From assembly GCA_016800925.1 (NCBI GenBank), contig JABCPU010000026.1, forward strand, positions 296,620-360,619: 64,000 nucleotides of DNA, in the 5' to 3' direction. Made by a program: the position numbers and the translations under genes. Source of the stretch: Suillus spraguei. Its lineage: Eukaryota > Basidiomycota > Agaricomycetes > Boletales > Suillaceae. Shown piece by piece: positions 45,795-56,175 of the stretch. The notes beneath the pieces are model-generated. The model did no database searches. It was given only the letters and a program-made list of their open reading frames with translations, and was not told the DNA's origin. Positions within the stretch are counted from its first letter, which is position 1. The number at the start of each line of letters is the position of its first letter.

Positions 45795-48459
45795 ACTGAG
45801 GGCGCTCGGAAGAAAAGAAGCTGGTGGGTGAGAGATGAAGGGCCCACGGCTCATTTCATAGATCCGCCATCTTATAAGTGGGTACACGTGCGACATTGAT
45901 GGTGAAGATTAGTAGTTTACTGTGTGTTTACATATTTAGTACTGTAACGCCGCTCGACATGGACTAAGGTCCTACATCCTAATACAGGATGCTCATAGTC
46001 CTGAGGCTTAAACGTTCAAGAGTCTAATCGTCGTCAACTTGAATGAGAACAGAACGTGTCTCGTATGAAATGCTCAAACATTCGCCCGGACTCTAGAGCA
46101 CGATTGTGCCACAAGGTCCAAATTGCACTGTCCAGAACGTTGTTTGATTGACTGCCTTTGTATAATCGCGTGATAAAGGTGAAGATGAGACATAGTGAAT
46201 GTTAGTAGGTCGTTACACACGCTAACATTAACTCTGAAAGTTGATAGTTGAAGCTAAGAAAGATATGAGATGGAGGAGGCTTTTAGAAAACGAATCAGGA
46301 AGCTGTCAGTGAGTCGCTTTTTGTGTGGGAAGGTATGTTTCAAGGTCGGGAGTCTGGCTGATCACGTGATCCGAGAGAAAGCCGAAGCAGAGAGGTTCGG
46401 AAATGAAGAGTTCGAGGATCAAGAAATTCGGAGCGTGATCTGTCTGAGTGCATGCGTAGACCGAAGGGTCCGAAGAACACACGAACCCAGACCACCTCAG
46501 AGTGAAGCTCACAACCAGAGAGTGTTGAGTTGCATGCAAGTCTCGGACACGTTCTGCAAAGTAATACCAACTCAGGTTTTACAGTGAACCTGCTGAAAAA
46601 TGCATAGCAAACTCCTACAGAAAAATTCCTACTTATATATGCCAGCCAACGCTAAAACCATGCTGCCAATGCCTGGTAATATTGCGCCATCAATGCGCCA
46701 TTGATCCCAAAGATTCCTGATAGGTGTCGAGCTTGTACCTCGACCCCTGATAATCCAACAAGGGCCTGAATCACACACTTACATCAGTCAATTGATAAGT
46801 CCTTGATATTGTAGCCATGGGAAGTACAGCACAATGTAATTCTGCTGCCACCAAATATTAGCTTTTATACTGTGAGCAATTTGAGTTGCACATACATACC
46901 CATGTATGCTTGTAAATCCAGCTTAATGTGAATGATTTATGACAATGCTGGGACATCCTGCCTTTGCAGCCAATGAGTAGTGGTAGTACACCCAAGCCAA
47001 TCATTTTGAGGTTTGACATTTTACGGGCCTGATCTCGTTTTTGACTACAATGTTATTCAAGGCCTTTTCATGGAAAGAGCCTCTAGCATTTGTCGACAAA
47101 TCTAGAATACCATTAGATTTAGCCACAAAACTATGACATTCCTCCTTTTCAGATGATGAGGGGTGGTAGTAGACTTATCTCAACTATTGTGTGCATTGCC
47201 ATTTGGCCCTATTTATTTGTCCAATTACAAGCCCTTCTTGTGAAAAGATACCTTTGGCGCTGGACAACTAATTCTGAGCTCATCCATGCTAACAAGCTCC
47301 ACATGATAGTACTATCTTGGAAGCCTGACACCCACTGTCATACATGGTATGAGATTCATACCAAGCTAGATAAGTAGGAGTGATAAGAAAGAGCCAATAG
47401 CCCATACTATATCTCTAAGTTGCCCTATTGTTTTGCTCAGACTTTGATTGTCTTTTATACTTTTATGTACTTTGATTTAGTTCCCTCATATTCTATCTCC
47501 TTTCATTTTTATTCCAGAACATTCTAACCTCAAATTTTGTGATTTATAAAGTTCTTAGAGATAACTCATCATGTTTTGTCATGATTTATCATGCTTTGTA
47601 AGATCTTTCTAAGATTTGAACTTTGTTTGTAATATACTTAGTAAAAAGGATGAGTAAGCTCACCCAAAAGGTATATAAGGAGCCCATTTTTCACCTGTAA
47701 TAATGACTTCCCATTTTCATTCTTGTCTCCTACCATGTAAGATTTCATAAGAATAAAAGTGCAGGCAATCTAGCTTTGAAGTAAGACTAAGAAATCTATA
47801 TCCACTCTACATTATATACTATCTTACAGGGGTTGACTATATAATATCTAACAGCTCTCAGACTAAGCTTTACATATACAGATCTAAAGACTCTCTCTTT
47901 CAACAGAAGGGGAGACATGCACTCCGAGAACATGACAAAGTTGAAACAGACTTTCATAGGTTGAAACATGATCTACTAGGGTGAAACATACCTACTATAT
48001 ATAAAACACTACTACAAATCTCAAACTCAACACTTTCACACAGATTTTCAAGAGAAAGACCATTGAAAGATACCCACCCAAGAACTCAGCATGTTATCTC
48101 CCACAAAGTGGAAAAGTTGGAGACCATGTACTTAAGGACTGGCAAGAAGTCTTATCCCTGTACAGTTGTGTTGTCACTGCATATGCATTCTATATAAGCC
48201 CCTTAAGTAGCAAGACACTGACTGTGACTTTACCACTGAAAGTACTGCTGTTGATTTTATTGTTTCTCCTTCACTGCTTGTACCAGACTGCTACTGCTCA
48301 CCACCACTCGTTTACTGCTACTCTCTGGCATTATTATTGTCACTGCTATCACTGCTACTGATTGTGCTACATCTGGCAGCATCATTGCTGACCATGGCAA
48401 CTTACTGCTGACTGCAGCATTATCATTGGACTTTGGTTTGGCATTAGCTTGGCTATACT
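45795..48459. other. transition from gene region to repeat-rich region
   Basis: Up to about 46,600 this is ordinary intergenic sequence; it has TCACGTGA at 46362-46369 inside an unsupported plus frame (46270-46587). From about 46,600 it is very AT-rich with repeated simple words, and 48,280-48,420 has many ACTGCT-type triplets. No gene was recognised. It probably consists of old mobile-element remains. Confidence 0.4.
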
Positions 48460-48595
48460 AACAGGCATCCCCCTTTAGGGTCGAATGTTCTTGCCTCACA
48501 AGTGAAGCAGACTAGGTAGAGTGCAAGACTCACATACTAACTTAGGCTGTAGCTTGCTACAGCCCAGGTTAGGTTGTATCTTTACAATGTATCAC
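48460..48595. repeat. left terminal inverted repeat
   Basis: Reverse complement of 50458-50592 by eye, with several mismatches and small gaps. The most conserved words are CCCTTTAGGGTCGAA, AGTGAAGCAGACTAG, CTACAGCCCAGG and TTGTATCTTTACA. Confidence 0.75.
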
Positions 48596-48827
48596 TAGAC
48601 CAATGACCCATAGCTTGAATATGATCAGCTGACACACCAGCAGCCATGAGTGAAGTAGCCCCATCTGCCCTCAAGGAATGACCCAATATAGAATCAGGAA
48701 ATAAACCCCACAGGCTGTTAAGGTCATACTCAACAGGTAATGATCTAAAGGGCTTCAGCCTTGACTCATATGCTGTGCCCCTTTCCTGAGTATTGCCTCT
48801 TACTTCAGAAGGAAGATATATGTCCAA
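48582..48827 (-). pseudogene. tyrosine-recombinase C-terminal remnant
   Basis: Reads SILGHSLRADGATSLMAAGV, then SADHIQAMGHWSSDTL. HSLR matches the H-x-x-R catalytic box and GHWSSD the second histidine/tryptophan region of tyrosine recombinases, as in fungal Crypton and DIRS/Ngaro integrases. Only about 80 residues are open and no full-length upstream frame is visible, so it is a fragment. The final tyrosine is not seen, because the frame ends inside the inverted repeat. Confidence 0.7.
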
Positions 48828-49620
48828 AGCATCTGAAGGTAACAGATATGGTACATCTGAAGGATATCTGGGCCATAAGTATGGAACAAGATATAAGACT
48901 AGTTTTGGACAGAGTCCTAACTAGAAACTAATGGAGATAGACTACCTGAAGGTAGAGCCAGAGATATAGATTATAGGAGATAATCCTAAGTCTTGGAGGT
49001 TGACTAGAGTTGAAGGGAACTCAAGTCTGGAGGAACAGAATGAGCAGAACTAAGATGATATTTGAACTGAGGTTCTACAGAGGTTTACAAGTGGAATATA
49101 TATTGTAGGTAACTGGTACGGATAATCAATGAGCCAGGTCTGAGGGCTATGTACAAAGTATAATGGAAGTCTATTAGTAAAGCACAGTAGATCAGTAAGC
49201 ACAAGTCAGAAATGAAACATAGGTAGCAGATCAATAAGCAGGACAGAAATATACATAGCTGAAATACCAGAGACAGGAGGATTACTGAAAGGAGATAGAT
49301 GCAGATATCCATAGTGGAGTTAGAATGTGAGAAGTAGGAAGTTTCAGATGAGTGGTCCAGATAGAATCTGTGGACTGGATGGAAGCAGGATTGATCAGAT
49401 CTGAGATTGGATGTATGGTATATGACAGTATCCCCCCTTAGGGCTGAACCCCTGAGGCATGAGAAGCATCGATCTGGATTGTATGAAATTAATGCAGGAC
49501 AATGGAGAAGTTTGATGGTTGAAGTGCTGAGTCTGTAATCCAACAGATATATGGACGTCAGATGTCCAGAGTGATTCCTACCTCCACTTCATATCCCTGT
49601 TAACAAACTTGCTCTATATC

Positions 49621-50475
49621 ATGTCTGGAAAAAGATCTGATGTCCCCAAGACTGCTGCAGACCTTGTAGTGGATCTGAAAAAGCAGCTGGCTGCTGCTAA
49701 GGCTGCAGCCAAAGTCAAAGCGGCCAAAGCAGAATGGAAGCATAAGGAGGAAGAGGAACAGAAGAGGCAGGAAGAGCTGAAGCAGATAGAGTTGGTGGAA
49801 TACCAGAGGGAGTTGGAGGAACAGAAACAGAGGGCTTGGATTGAGGTTTGGGTGAGTGATGTGGACTCTTTTGGATTTGGATGCTGATGGACTTGCAAGG
49901 CCAAGGAAGCTCCAGTGTCCAGAGAAAAGGATGAATACTGTTCCCATTGTGTTTCTAAGGACTGGATGTGTCAGTGGGGTGATGCTGAGAAGAATCCTTT
50001 GGTGAGTTGTCCGAAGACTTTTGGATCTGATGGTATCTGACGTTCATAGGTCAAGTCTTGTGACATCTGCCAGAAGGACAAGGTCACTTGTCCTAGGAGG
50101 CCTGGAACCATCAAGGAGTCCAAGGGCCAGAAGAGGCAGTGCCCTGCAGGTACTCTGTCTCCGAAGGGCAAGGGCAAGCACCGTCAGAGGAGCCCAACTC
50201 TGGATGTGCCAGATGTGGAGGTGTTCTCCAATCCAATGACCATTGAAGGTACAGATGAGAATGTTGTCAAGTATGATAACCAGGCCTGGGTGGCTGCCAC
50301 TAATGGCATCATGGCAGAACTGGCCCGGACCAACAGATTCCTTCAGGAAAGCATTGCAGTGGCTGAGGGGAGTCAGATGGTGGTGGAATGGATGAACACC
50401 AACTTTGAGGCCTTCTTCCAGCAGCAGAGGGAGTTACAGGCCCTGCTTCTTGAGCAGTGTAAAGATACAATCTAG
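49621..50475 (+). CDS. element-borne protein with a Zn2Cys6-like cysteine cluster (copy 1)
   Basis: Not a known family to me. Exons 49621-49845, 49900-50001 and 50050-50475 join in phase and give 250 residues. The N-terminus MSGKRSDVPKTAADLVVDLK runs into a strongly charged Ala/Lys/Glu coiled coil. Then come EYCSHCVSKDWMC and, after an intron, SCDICQKDKVTC: two C-x2-C-x6-C modules separated by 13 residues, the spacing of a fungal binuclear zinc cluster but placed mid-protein. A basic linker (GKGKHRQRS) precedes a C-terminal helical region with MAELARTNRFLQESIAVAEG and QQQRELQALLLEQCKDTI. The stop is inside the right inverted repeat, suggesting the gene belongs to the element. A DNA-binding or structural role is inference. 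Confidence 0.65.
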
Positions 50476-50592
50476 CCTGGGCTGTAGATGAACCACGGCC
50501 TAAACTAGTATGCAAGTCTTGTGCTCCATCTAGTCTGCTTCACTTGCAAAGCAAGAGCGTTCGACCCTAAAGGGAATGCTAAGTTAATATAG
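50458..50592. repeat. right terminal inverted repeat
   Basis: Reverse complement of the left repeat at 48460-48595. Its inner half recurs in the same orientation at 53681-53732. Confidence 0.75.
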
Positions 50593-51874
50593 TTTGATAA
50601 TGCCCAACCTGTGGTGCGCGACTGCTGTCGGAGGTAGTGAGATGCTAGCAGTGACCTCCGGTGAAATGAAGAAACTAGCGCTGGCCTAAGTATAAGCGCA
50701 GCGTTAATCCTACTAAAGGCGCGAGTGAGATGTTCGACCCAAGAGGACTGCAGATAGAAGCAATTCCTTCTAAGTTAGTGCGAAGGAAACAATGAAGTAC
50801 TAAATTGGCTGCGAGGATTCTGATTTCCAAGATTAGCGGTGGTAGCAGTATGTCGGCGGTACTAGCGCGGTGTCAGCAGTACACATGCGGTAACGATAGC
50901 TGCAATGGTTAGCTAGCAAGGACAGGAACAAAGTTGCTTGGGCGAGACGAAATGTTATAACTACCGGCGGTGCGGTAGCGGTAGCGGCAACTTCCGTATG
51001 AGTGGGAATGCAGACAAGAGAGAAAGTGACCCAGCGAGATCACTGGCCGCGGTCCGGTTACGAGTAGTGAAGTTGAAAGTCACATGGTACTTCGAGTGGT
51101 AAAGTTACCGGCGGTTAAATCAATGAGCGTGGTTCGAATGGAGAAATGTTCAAAATGCAAATAGATTGCGACTAGGAGTGTTTCTAATACTAAGTCCTAG
51201 TGAAGGGATGTAATGGGAAGTGAGTGACGGTATGTATGTTCAGTCCTTTTTAACATATGCAAGCACGTACAAGATAACTATGTGAGTCCGGTAGCAAGAA
51301 AGAAAATAAACGGGGTACTTAATTATGAGGCGCGCAGCATGCAGTGGCCCCTTGAGATATAAGGTAAATCCTGCCGTAGGTTTAGTAATGGCGGAAGCGA
51401 GGAAACTACACACCAATGGATTCTAGATGGAATAGGACGGGACATGAGGGCATCGGCACGAGGATCCGGTAAGGGTTTGTGGAAGAAGAACAGTTCCGCG
51501 TTAGTGGAGCGAAAAGGCTATTTTGTCGCTATAAGGGAATCCTTTGGTTGCTGCCATAGACATTAATGAGACGCTTGCTGAAAACGGGGTTTTGACGGTC
51601 AGCGTGACGTTTCTCGCTACATCCACTGGGCACTTTGAATATTGACCGTCCCTGGTCAAACGTACCGTATGTAAGACTTAGCGTTCCTGCAGCTTGCAAG
51701 CACGTGGCATGATGCGTGGTATGCAGAGTGTACAAAGCGTGATTGGCGGTGAACTCGTGGTATTGTGGGAAGGGGGTAATGATGAACACAAGGTGTGGTA
51801 TGCGGTGGTTACGAGTGAGGAGCTGCTATAAATGACTGGCATACCCATGATGACTTGCTTGTCTTCGCTACAGC
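50593..51874. other. non-coding part of second cysteine-cluster unit
   Basis: Higher in G and C than the flanks, with many scattered GCGGTA/GGTAGC words, notably 50830-51010. No open frame with family features. The minus frame at 51529-51789 is unsupported. It could be the 5' part of the unit that carries the next gene. Confidence 0.35.
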
Positions 51875-53032
51875 ATGTCCCTCTTCGACCTTGGTTCCGA
51901 CCTTTGCCCTGAGGCTGTTGCCTTGGTTGAAAAGTTTGCCACGATCCGCGCTAAGGTCAAGGCACTGACCAAATGCGTTCCCGAGGACCGTGAGGACTTA
52001 GCCGCTGAGAAGAAGCAGTGGATGAGCGAGTGGACTCTTGCTACAGTAAGCGACTGTTGGTGGTGTTCTGCGTGTTTGCTCATTTCTACGGTATAGGGTG
52101 CGATGGCGAAGTGTCGTTTGGATGGGAAGACATATAGCCTAGCGTTGGTCTTGCCGCCGGCAGAGAATGCCGCGGGACTGGAAGCGAGTAAGATGTATGA
52201 TTGCTGGACCGAGCAAGTTCACACAGCTTTACTTGCCACGAAGATTAAGCGTGAGCAAGAGAAGTTAGCCGCCACTGCTGACGAGAAGGGCAAGGAGAAG
52301 GAAGTCGCTGTGGTAGATGTGCCAATGAAGGAGGTTACCGGTGGTGATGCAGAGGGTACGGCGGTGCCATTAGCATCCACTGAGGGTACTTCAGTAAGTT
52401 CTCGCTATTTCTCTTTCGCTTGCCTTTTCTTATGTCTATGTCTAGCGTCCAAAGCCATGCCCCAGGATTGGTAGGAGAGCTGGCGACATTGTGTATTCAA
52501 AGCCGTGTGAGCACTGCGCTTGTCTGAAGCTACTCTGCTCTGGCGAGCGTGGGTATAGCTGTTGGCCATGCGCAAGCTAAAGACTGGCTGCGTCCAATCC
52601 AGATACTTCGGTAGTGAGTTCTGTACAGGTCACACTTCTAACCTTGTTAACTTGTTTGTAGAGCGTAAGGCCAAGACTGCGGCAAAGACGCTGCCTACTG
52701 CCGGCAATAGCGGTAGTGGTAAGGCTGGTAGTGAAGTTACCGCTGGCGGTCCGCCTGTAGCGGCAATAGAGCTGACAGAAGGGGAGGAGATGGATATGGG
52801 AGAAGTCGCTAGGCAAGTCGCTGAGGACTCTGACATGGAGGATGAAGTGGAATTCCAGCGGCAGCTGGATGAGCTGCGCGCCGTTCCAGATCTGTTCTTC
52901 TTGGCTGACGCTGAGATGCGGAAGCTGGATGCGCGGTACGTGCAGATGCAAGGCCTGATGAAAGAGATGGCCGCGAGCATGAAGTATCTTCATGGCTATC
53001 TGGACCGCATCAAGAAGGCACACAGTGATTGA
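51875..53032 (+). CDS. element-borne protein with a Zn2Cys6-like cysteine cluster (copy 2, one-base frame break)
   Basis: Same general plan as copy 1. Exons 51875-52045, 52097-52393, 52446-52610 and 52662-53032. The N-terminus is MSLFDLGSDLCPEAVALVEK with a helical KKQWMSEWTLAT, then AMAKCRLDGKTYSLALVLPP and a charged Lys/Glu helix. Exon 3 has KPCEHCACLKLLCSGERGYS, then CWPC and KLKTGCVQSRYF: again C-x2-C-x6-C, a 7-residue linker and an inferred second C-x2-C-x6-C. Between CWPC and KLKTGC (about 52568-52576) the frame is short by one base. The last exon is acidic then helical (MRKLDARYVQMQGLMKEMAA) and stops at 53032. Sequence similarity to copy 1 is low outside the cysteines. Confidence 0.55.
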
Positions 53033-53680
53033 GTACTTAGCGTGTCTCTTCCTTCATACCATATACTTGTATACTGTAGCACATGCATACGAGTCTGTCT
53101 CCTGTGGTTGTACCGCCGGTAAGGCAAAGTGAGTCAGCGGTCCTGTCCGAATGTCCCATGTCCGTGTCCAAATTCCAGTACTAGTCCATTGAGTGCCTGT
53201 GTGATATAGTAAGGGTAAATGAGCGCTCGCGTAAGATGAGACTAGAGTGAAAGTACGGCCAAAATTGCGAGTTGCCGCTCGTCTTGTCTTCGTCATTGCG
53301 CTTCCTTCTTCTATTCCTGCATGATACCGCTGCGTGCGTGATGTCCTTGGTTCTATGAAATGTGCGTGGTGCGCTGCCTCCACAGTAGAAGGAAATATGT
53401 ACGGTAATGATTAGGTGTGGTATTAGTCCATTCTTTGCAGTCTGTTGCGGTATTATTTTTGATATAAGAGTCTGTGCGCTGTTAGCGTGTAGCGTAGGTA
53501 AGTGAGATCTAGAGAGTGGAAACTTTTGACAAGAGAAACTGAGACACCGGACGAAACACGGGGTAAAACTGATACTATCGTACTGGGCGGTCTTTGTTTT
53601 TTGTGTTTTGTGTGTTTTTCCAGGAGAGCATGGTATTAGAGAGCGGCGGTATGATAACGAGTGTCGGTAGTAGCGGTACG
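53033..53680. other. 3' flank of second cysteine-cluster unit
   Basis: No gene. Minus frames at 53054-53720 have no family features. Confidence 0.35.
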
Positions 53681-53732
53681 GTGTAAAGATACAACCTAGC
53701 TTGGGCTGTAGATTAACCACTGCCTAAACTAG
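53681..53732. repeat. truncated third copy of the inverted-repeat end
   Basis: GTGTAAAGATACAACCTAGC and TTGGGCTGTAGATTAACCAC match 50456-50510 in the same orientation. The match stops exactly where the left LTR begins at 53733, so the retrotransposon cut this copy. Confidence 0.75.
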
Positions 53733-54207
53733 TGTCACAACCCACAAAACGAATTAACGCTAGGGCAGAGACTAGGACTCAAACTAAGGTTATCACAGAG
53801 GAAGAGAAGAGCAAGGACGTCTTGGATTGCTACAGTGTAGATACAAGAGGTTTGAACTAAAGAACTACTACAGCGAAACTAGCTAACTATATACACATAT
53901 TGAAACTGAGATATAAACTGAGTTTGAAACTACTAGCCAATCATAAAATAGAAATGAGAATCGTACGATGTGATGATTGTGACATTGTTATGACATCATA
54001 TTCTAGAAGGTTCTAAGATCACGTGACACTATCTTATCTTATCTTATCCGATAGCATCATAAAAGATCTCTTCATCTTCATCAGGAAGTTCGGTTATAGA
54101 AGCGGTTATAGGGATTTCAATGGAGTTTGTGTTTGTCTTAGCGCTGGGTTTAGACGCTTTAGGGAAATTGAGGAAAGAGTAATGATTTGTATTTGGAATT
54201 CGTGACA
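53733..54207 (-). repeat. 3' LTR of chromovirus
   Basis: 475 bases, TG...CA ends with TGTCAC/GTGACA inverted tips. Identical by eye to 59797-60271. It contains TCACGTGA at 54019-54026 and encodes the last part of the pol frame. Confidence 0.95.
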
Positions 54208-54572
54208 TTACCCCCTCTCTAGGATGAGCGTCATCGCGAATGTATGAAGGTCTGATGTTACGTGTTCTCCATTTCTTGAAATCTTCTGAATTAAGTATAG
54301 AACCTTGAATTCTTTTGGTTTTAGCCGCCGTGGGATTCTTTTTATGAAACTCTGCTATAAGAATCGGGGAATTCTTTACGTTTTCTTCTGGTTCCCATGT
54401 CGATTCTTCTATCGGATATCCTTCCCATTTTACTCGGTATTGCAGCTTTCCTCGGAATAGTCGGCTATCTAATACTTCTTCTACAACAAATTCTTCCTGA
54501 TCGTCAACTATGTCAGGAGGTGGTCGGGTGGGTTGAGAATGAGGGATCATTTGAGATGCATAGTATGGGTGA
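54044..54572 (-). CDS. pol: chromovirus pol, chromodomain part
   Basis: C-terminal segment of pol. Contains a chromodomain (EEFVVEEVLDSRLFRGKLQY, then RVKWEGYPIEESTWEPEENV), which in chromoviruses binds histone H3 marks and steers integration. The frame runs through the polypurine tract into the LTR, so about 54 residues are LTR-encoded and it stops at 54044. It is one base out of frame with the integrase segment at about 54572. Confidence 0.9.
54208..54220 (-). other. polypurine tract of chromovirus
   Basis: AGAGAGGGGGTAA on the minus strand lies directly upstream of the 3' LTR (which starts TGTCAC), the standard position for the plus-strand primer of reverse transcription. It is also inside the pol frame. 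Confidence 0.8.
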
Positions 54573-54955
54573 GTAATTGAACGTGAAAAACCGGATGGAT
54601 CTGATAATTTGCCGGTAATTTCAATTTATAGTTCACCTCGCCAATCTTCTCTAGTATTTCAAAGGGCCCAAGACGACGATCTGACAGTTTTTGACTTGGA
54701 CGACGTTGTTTAATGTTTTTTGCGTCTAGCCAGACTTTGTCTCCCTTTTTATACTGTGGTGCGTCTTTTACTCCTTTGTCATAGAACCGTTTCATTCGTT
54801 CATTGACTAGTTTCAAAGTATTTTCCGCATCATCTCTTGCTTCTTTCATTTGATCCACTCTTTCATCGGCAACAGGAATACGGGAGTTGGAATTAGGAGA
54901 TATCGTGAATTCTGGATTATATCCATATAGAACTTTGAAAGGGCTATGACCGGTG
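54547..54955 (-). CDS. pol: chromovirus pol, integrase C-terminal part
   Basis: Carries the GPY/F-type region of integrase: KGDKVWLDAKNIKQRRPSQK, LSDRRLGPFEILEKIGEVNY and PVFHVQLL. Its true upstream end joins the integrase core with a one-base frame break near 54955, and downstream another near 54572. Confidence 0.85.
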
Positions 54956-55866
54956 ACTGTGACTGGTTATTATGCGAGAATTCTGCAATCGGCAACCAAG
55001 ATACCCAATCGTTTTGTCTATAAGAGGTAAACAGGCGTAAATATTGTTCAACTTCTTGATTTACGCGTTCTGTTTGTCCGTCTGTATGGGGATGATAGGC
55101 GGTCGAAGCAGACCATTTTGTGCCTAATCTTTTTGACATTTGTCCCATAAATTTCGATACGAACTGTGTTCCTCTATCTGAAATCACTTTCTTTGGTGTT
55201 CCATGATGTTTCCATACATTTTTCAAAAATAGCTCGGCAATTTCCTTCGAGTCTACTTCTTTATTGGTGGGAATGAAGTGTGCTTGTTTCGTAAATCGAT
55301 CAACGACAACAAAAATGCTATCACACCCTTCACTCTTTGGTAGGTCCACAATCAGGTCACATGTAATCGTTTGCCAAGGTCCTTTTGGAACTTCATTTGG
55401 CTGTAAAGGTCCCGTCGGTTTACTAGGATAGACCTTTGTTTGTCTGCAACGATCGCAACCATCTACATAGTCGTGAACACTTTTTGTCATCATTGGCCAC
55501 CAATAGTTTCTGGAAATCAATTCTAAGGTTTTGGCACGTCCAGGATGTCCAGCCGGTGGTGAGTCATGGAATAACTCTAGAATCTCTCGGCGGATTTCTT
55601 TATCATTTGGAACATAGACCAATCCTCGGAATAACACCAATCCATCTTCAACATTCCATTCTTCGACTCCTCTACGCAATTGCACCGGTGCTGTTTTTAA
55701 CGTTTCTAGCGCTTTCATTACTTCAGGCTCTCGTTCTGTACTTTGTCTGATCTTTTTAAGAAGAGATTTTTCTCCTTCTATAAGAACTTGGCCTCTTTTA
55801 GCAGCATTGATTTTGAAAAATTCCGGTTTAAGCAAAATGCGATCAGAATTGTCGTTTTCTACCCCC
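54846..55866 (-). CDS. pol: chromovirus pol, integrase core
   Basis: Begins with an RNase H/integrase linker, then the H2C2 zinc finger (FHDSPPAGHPGRAKTLELIS, then CDRCRQTK). The DDE core follows: ITCDLIVDLPKSEG with the first Asp, VISDRGTQFVSKF with the second, and HTDGQTERVNQEVEQYLRLF with the Glu. All catalytic residues are present. The frame is broken at the upstream end near 55862-55867 (G6 where seven are needed) and at the downstream end near 54955. Confidence 0.9.
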
Positions 55867-55911
55867 CTCTGTGGTCTGATCTCCGAGACAGACGATCGGC
55901 CTTATCATTGA

Positions 55912-56175
55912 CTACACCAGGCTTATGTTGGAGTGTAAATTCGTACTCGCCAGGAACAGACTCCATCTGGCTTGCCTTCGTGTCAATTTTTGACTCGTCA
56001 TGAAATACTCGAGATTCTTATGATCGGTCCAGATTTCCACAGGATGAGGTGCTCCCTGCACATAGTGCCTCCACTCTTCTAACGCTCGAATGATTGCTAA
56101 TAATTCTTTGTCATGAATGTCGTAATTTCGTTCTGCATCATTCATTGACTTTGAATATAAGCGACAGGATGCCAT
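55912..56175 (-). CDS. pol: chromovirus pol, RNase H part
   Basis: Contains [20 protein letters not shown] and [16 protein letters not shown], the RNase H signatures of Ty3/gypsy pol, followed in another frame by [20 protein letters not shown]. One-base breaks near 56155 (upstream) and 55950 (downstream). Confidence 0.88.
   Translation of the reverse strand: MASCRLYSKSMNDAERNYDIHDKELLAIIRALEEWRHYVQGAPHPVEIWTDHKNLEYFMTSQKLTRRQARWSLFLASTNLHSNISLV

Larger units (their letters stand above)
48460..50592. mobile_element. 2.1 kb inverted-repeat element with tyrosine-recombinase remnant and cysteine-cluster ORF
   Basis: Bounded by terminal inverted repeats of about 135 bases. The left copy (48460-48595) contains CCCTTTAGGGTCGAA and AAGTGAAGCAGACTAG and ends at TTGTATCTTTACA. 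The right copy (50458-50592) is its reverse complement with scattered differences. Inside, next to the left repeat, is a tyrosine-recombinase C-terminal fragment on the minus strand. Next to the right repeat is a three-exon ORF on the plus strand, so both reading frames point outward and finish in the repeats. A related end-like sequence (CCCCCCTTAGGGCTGAA) sits at 49433, so the region may be composite. The combination recalls Crypton/DIRS-type elements but matches no class I can name with certainty. Confidence 0.6.

Noticed and set aside
46270..46587. Plus-strand open frame of 105 codons
   Set aside because: No domain, unusual Arg/Cys composition, two equally long frames on the other strand, and a palindrome that explains part of the mirrored openness.
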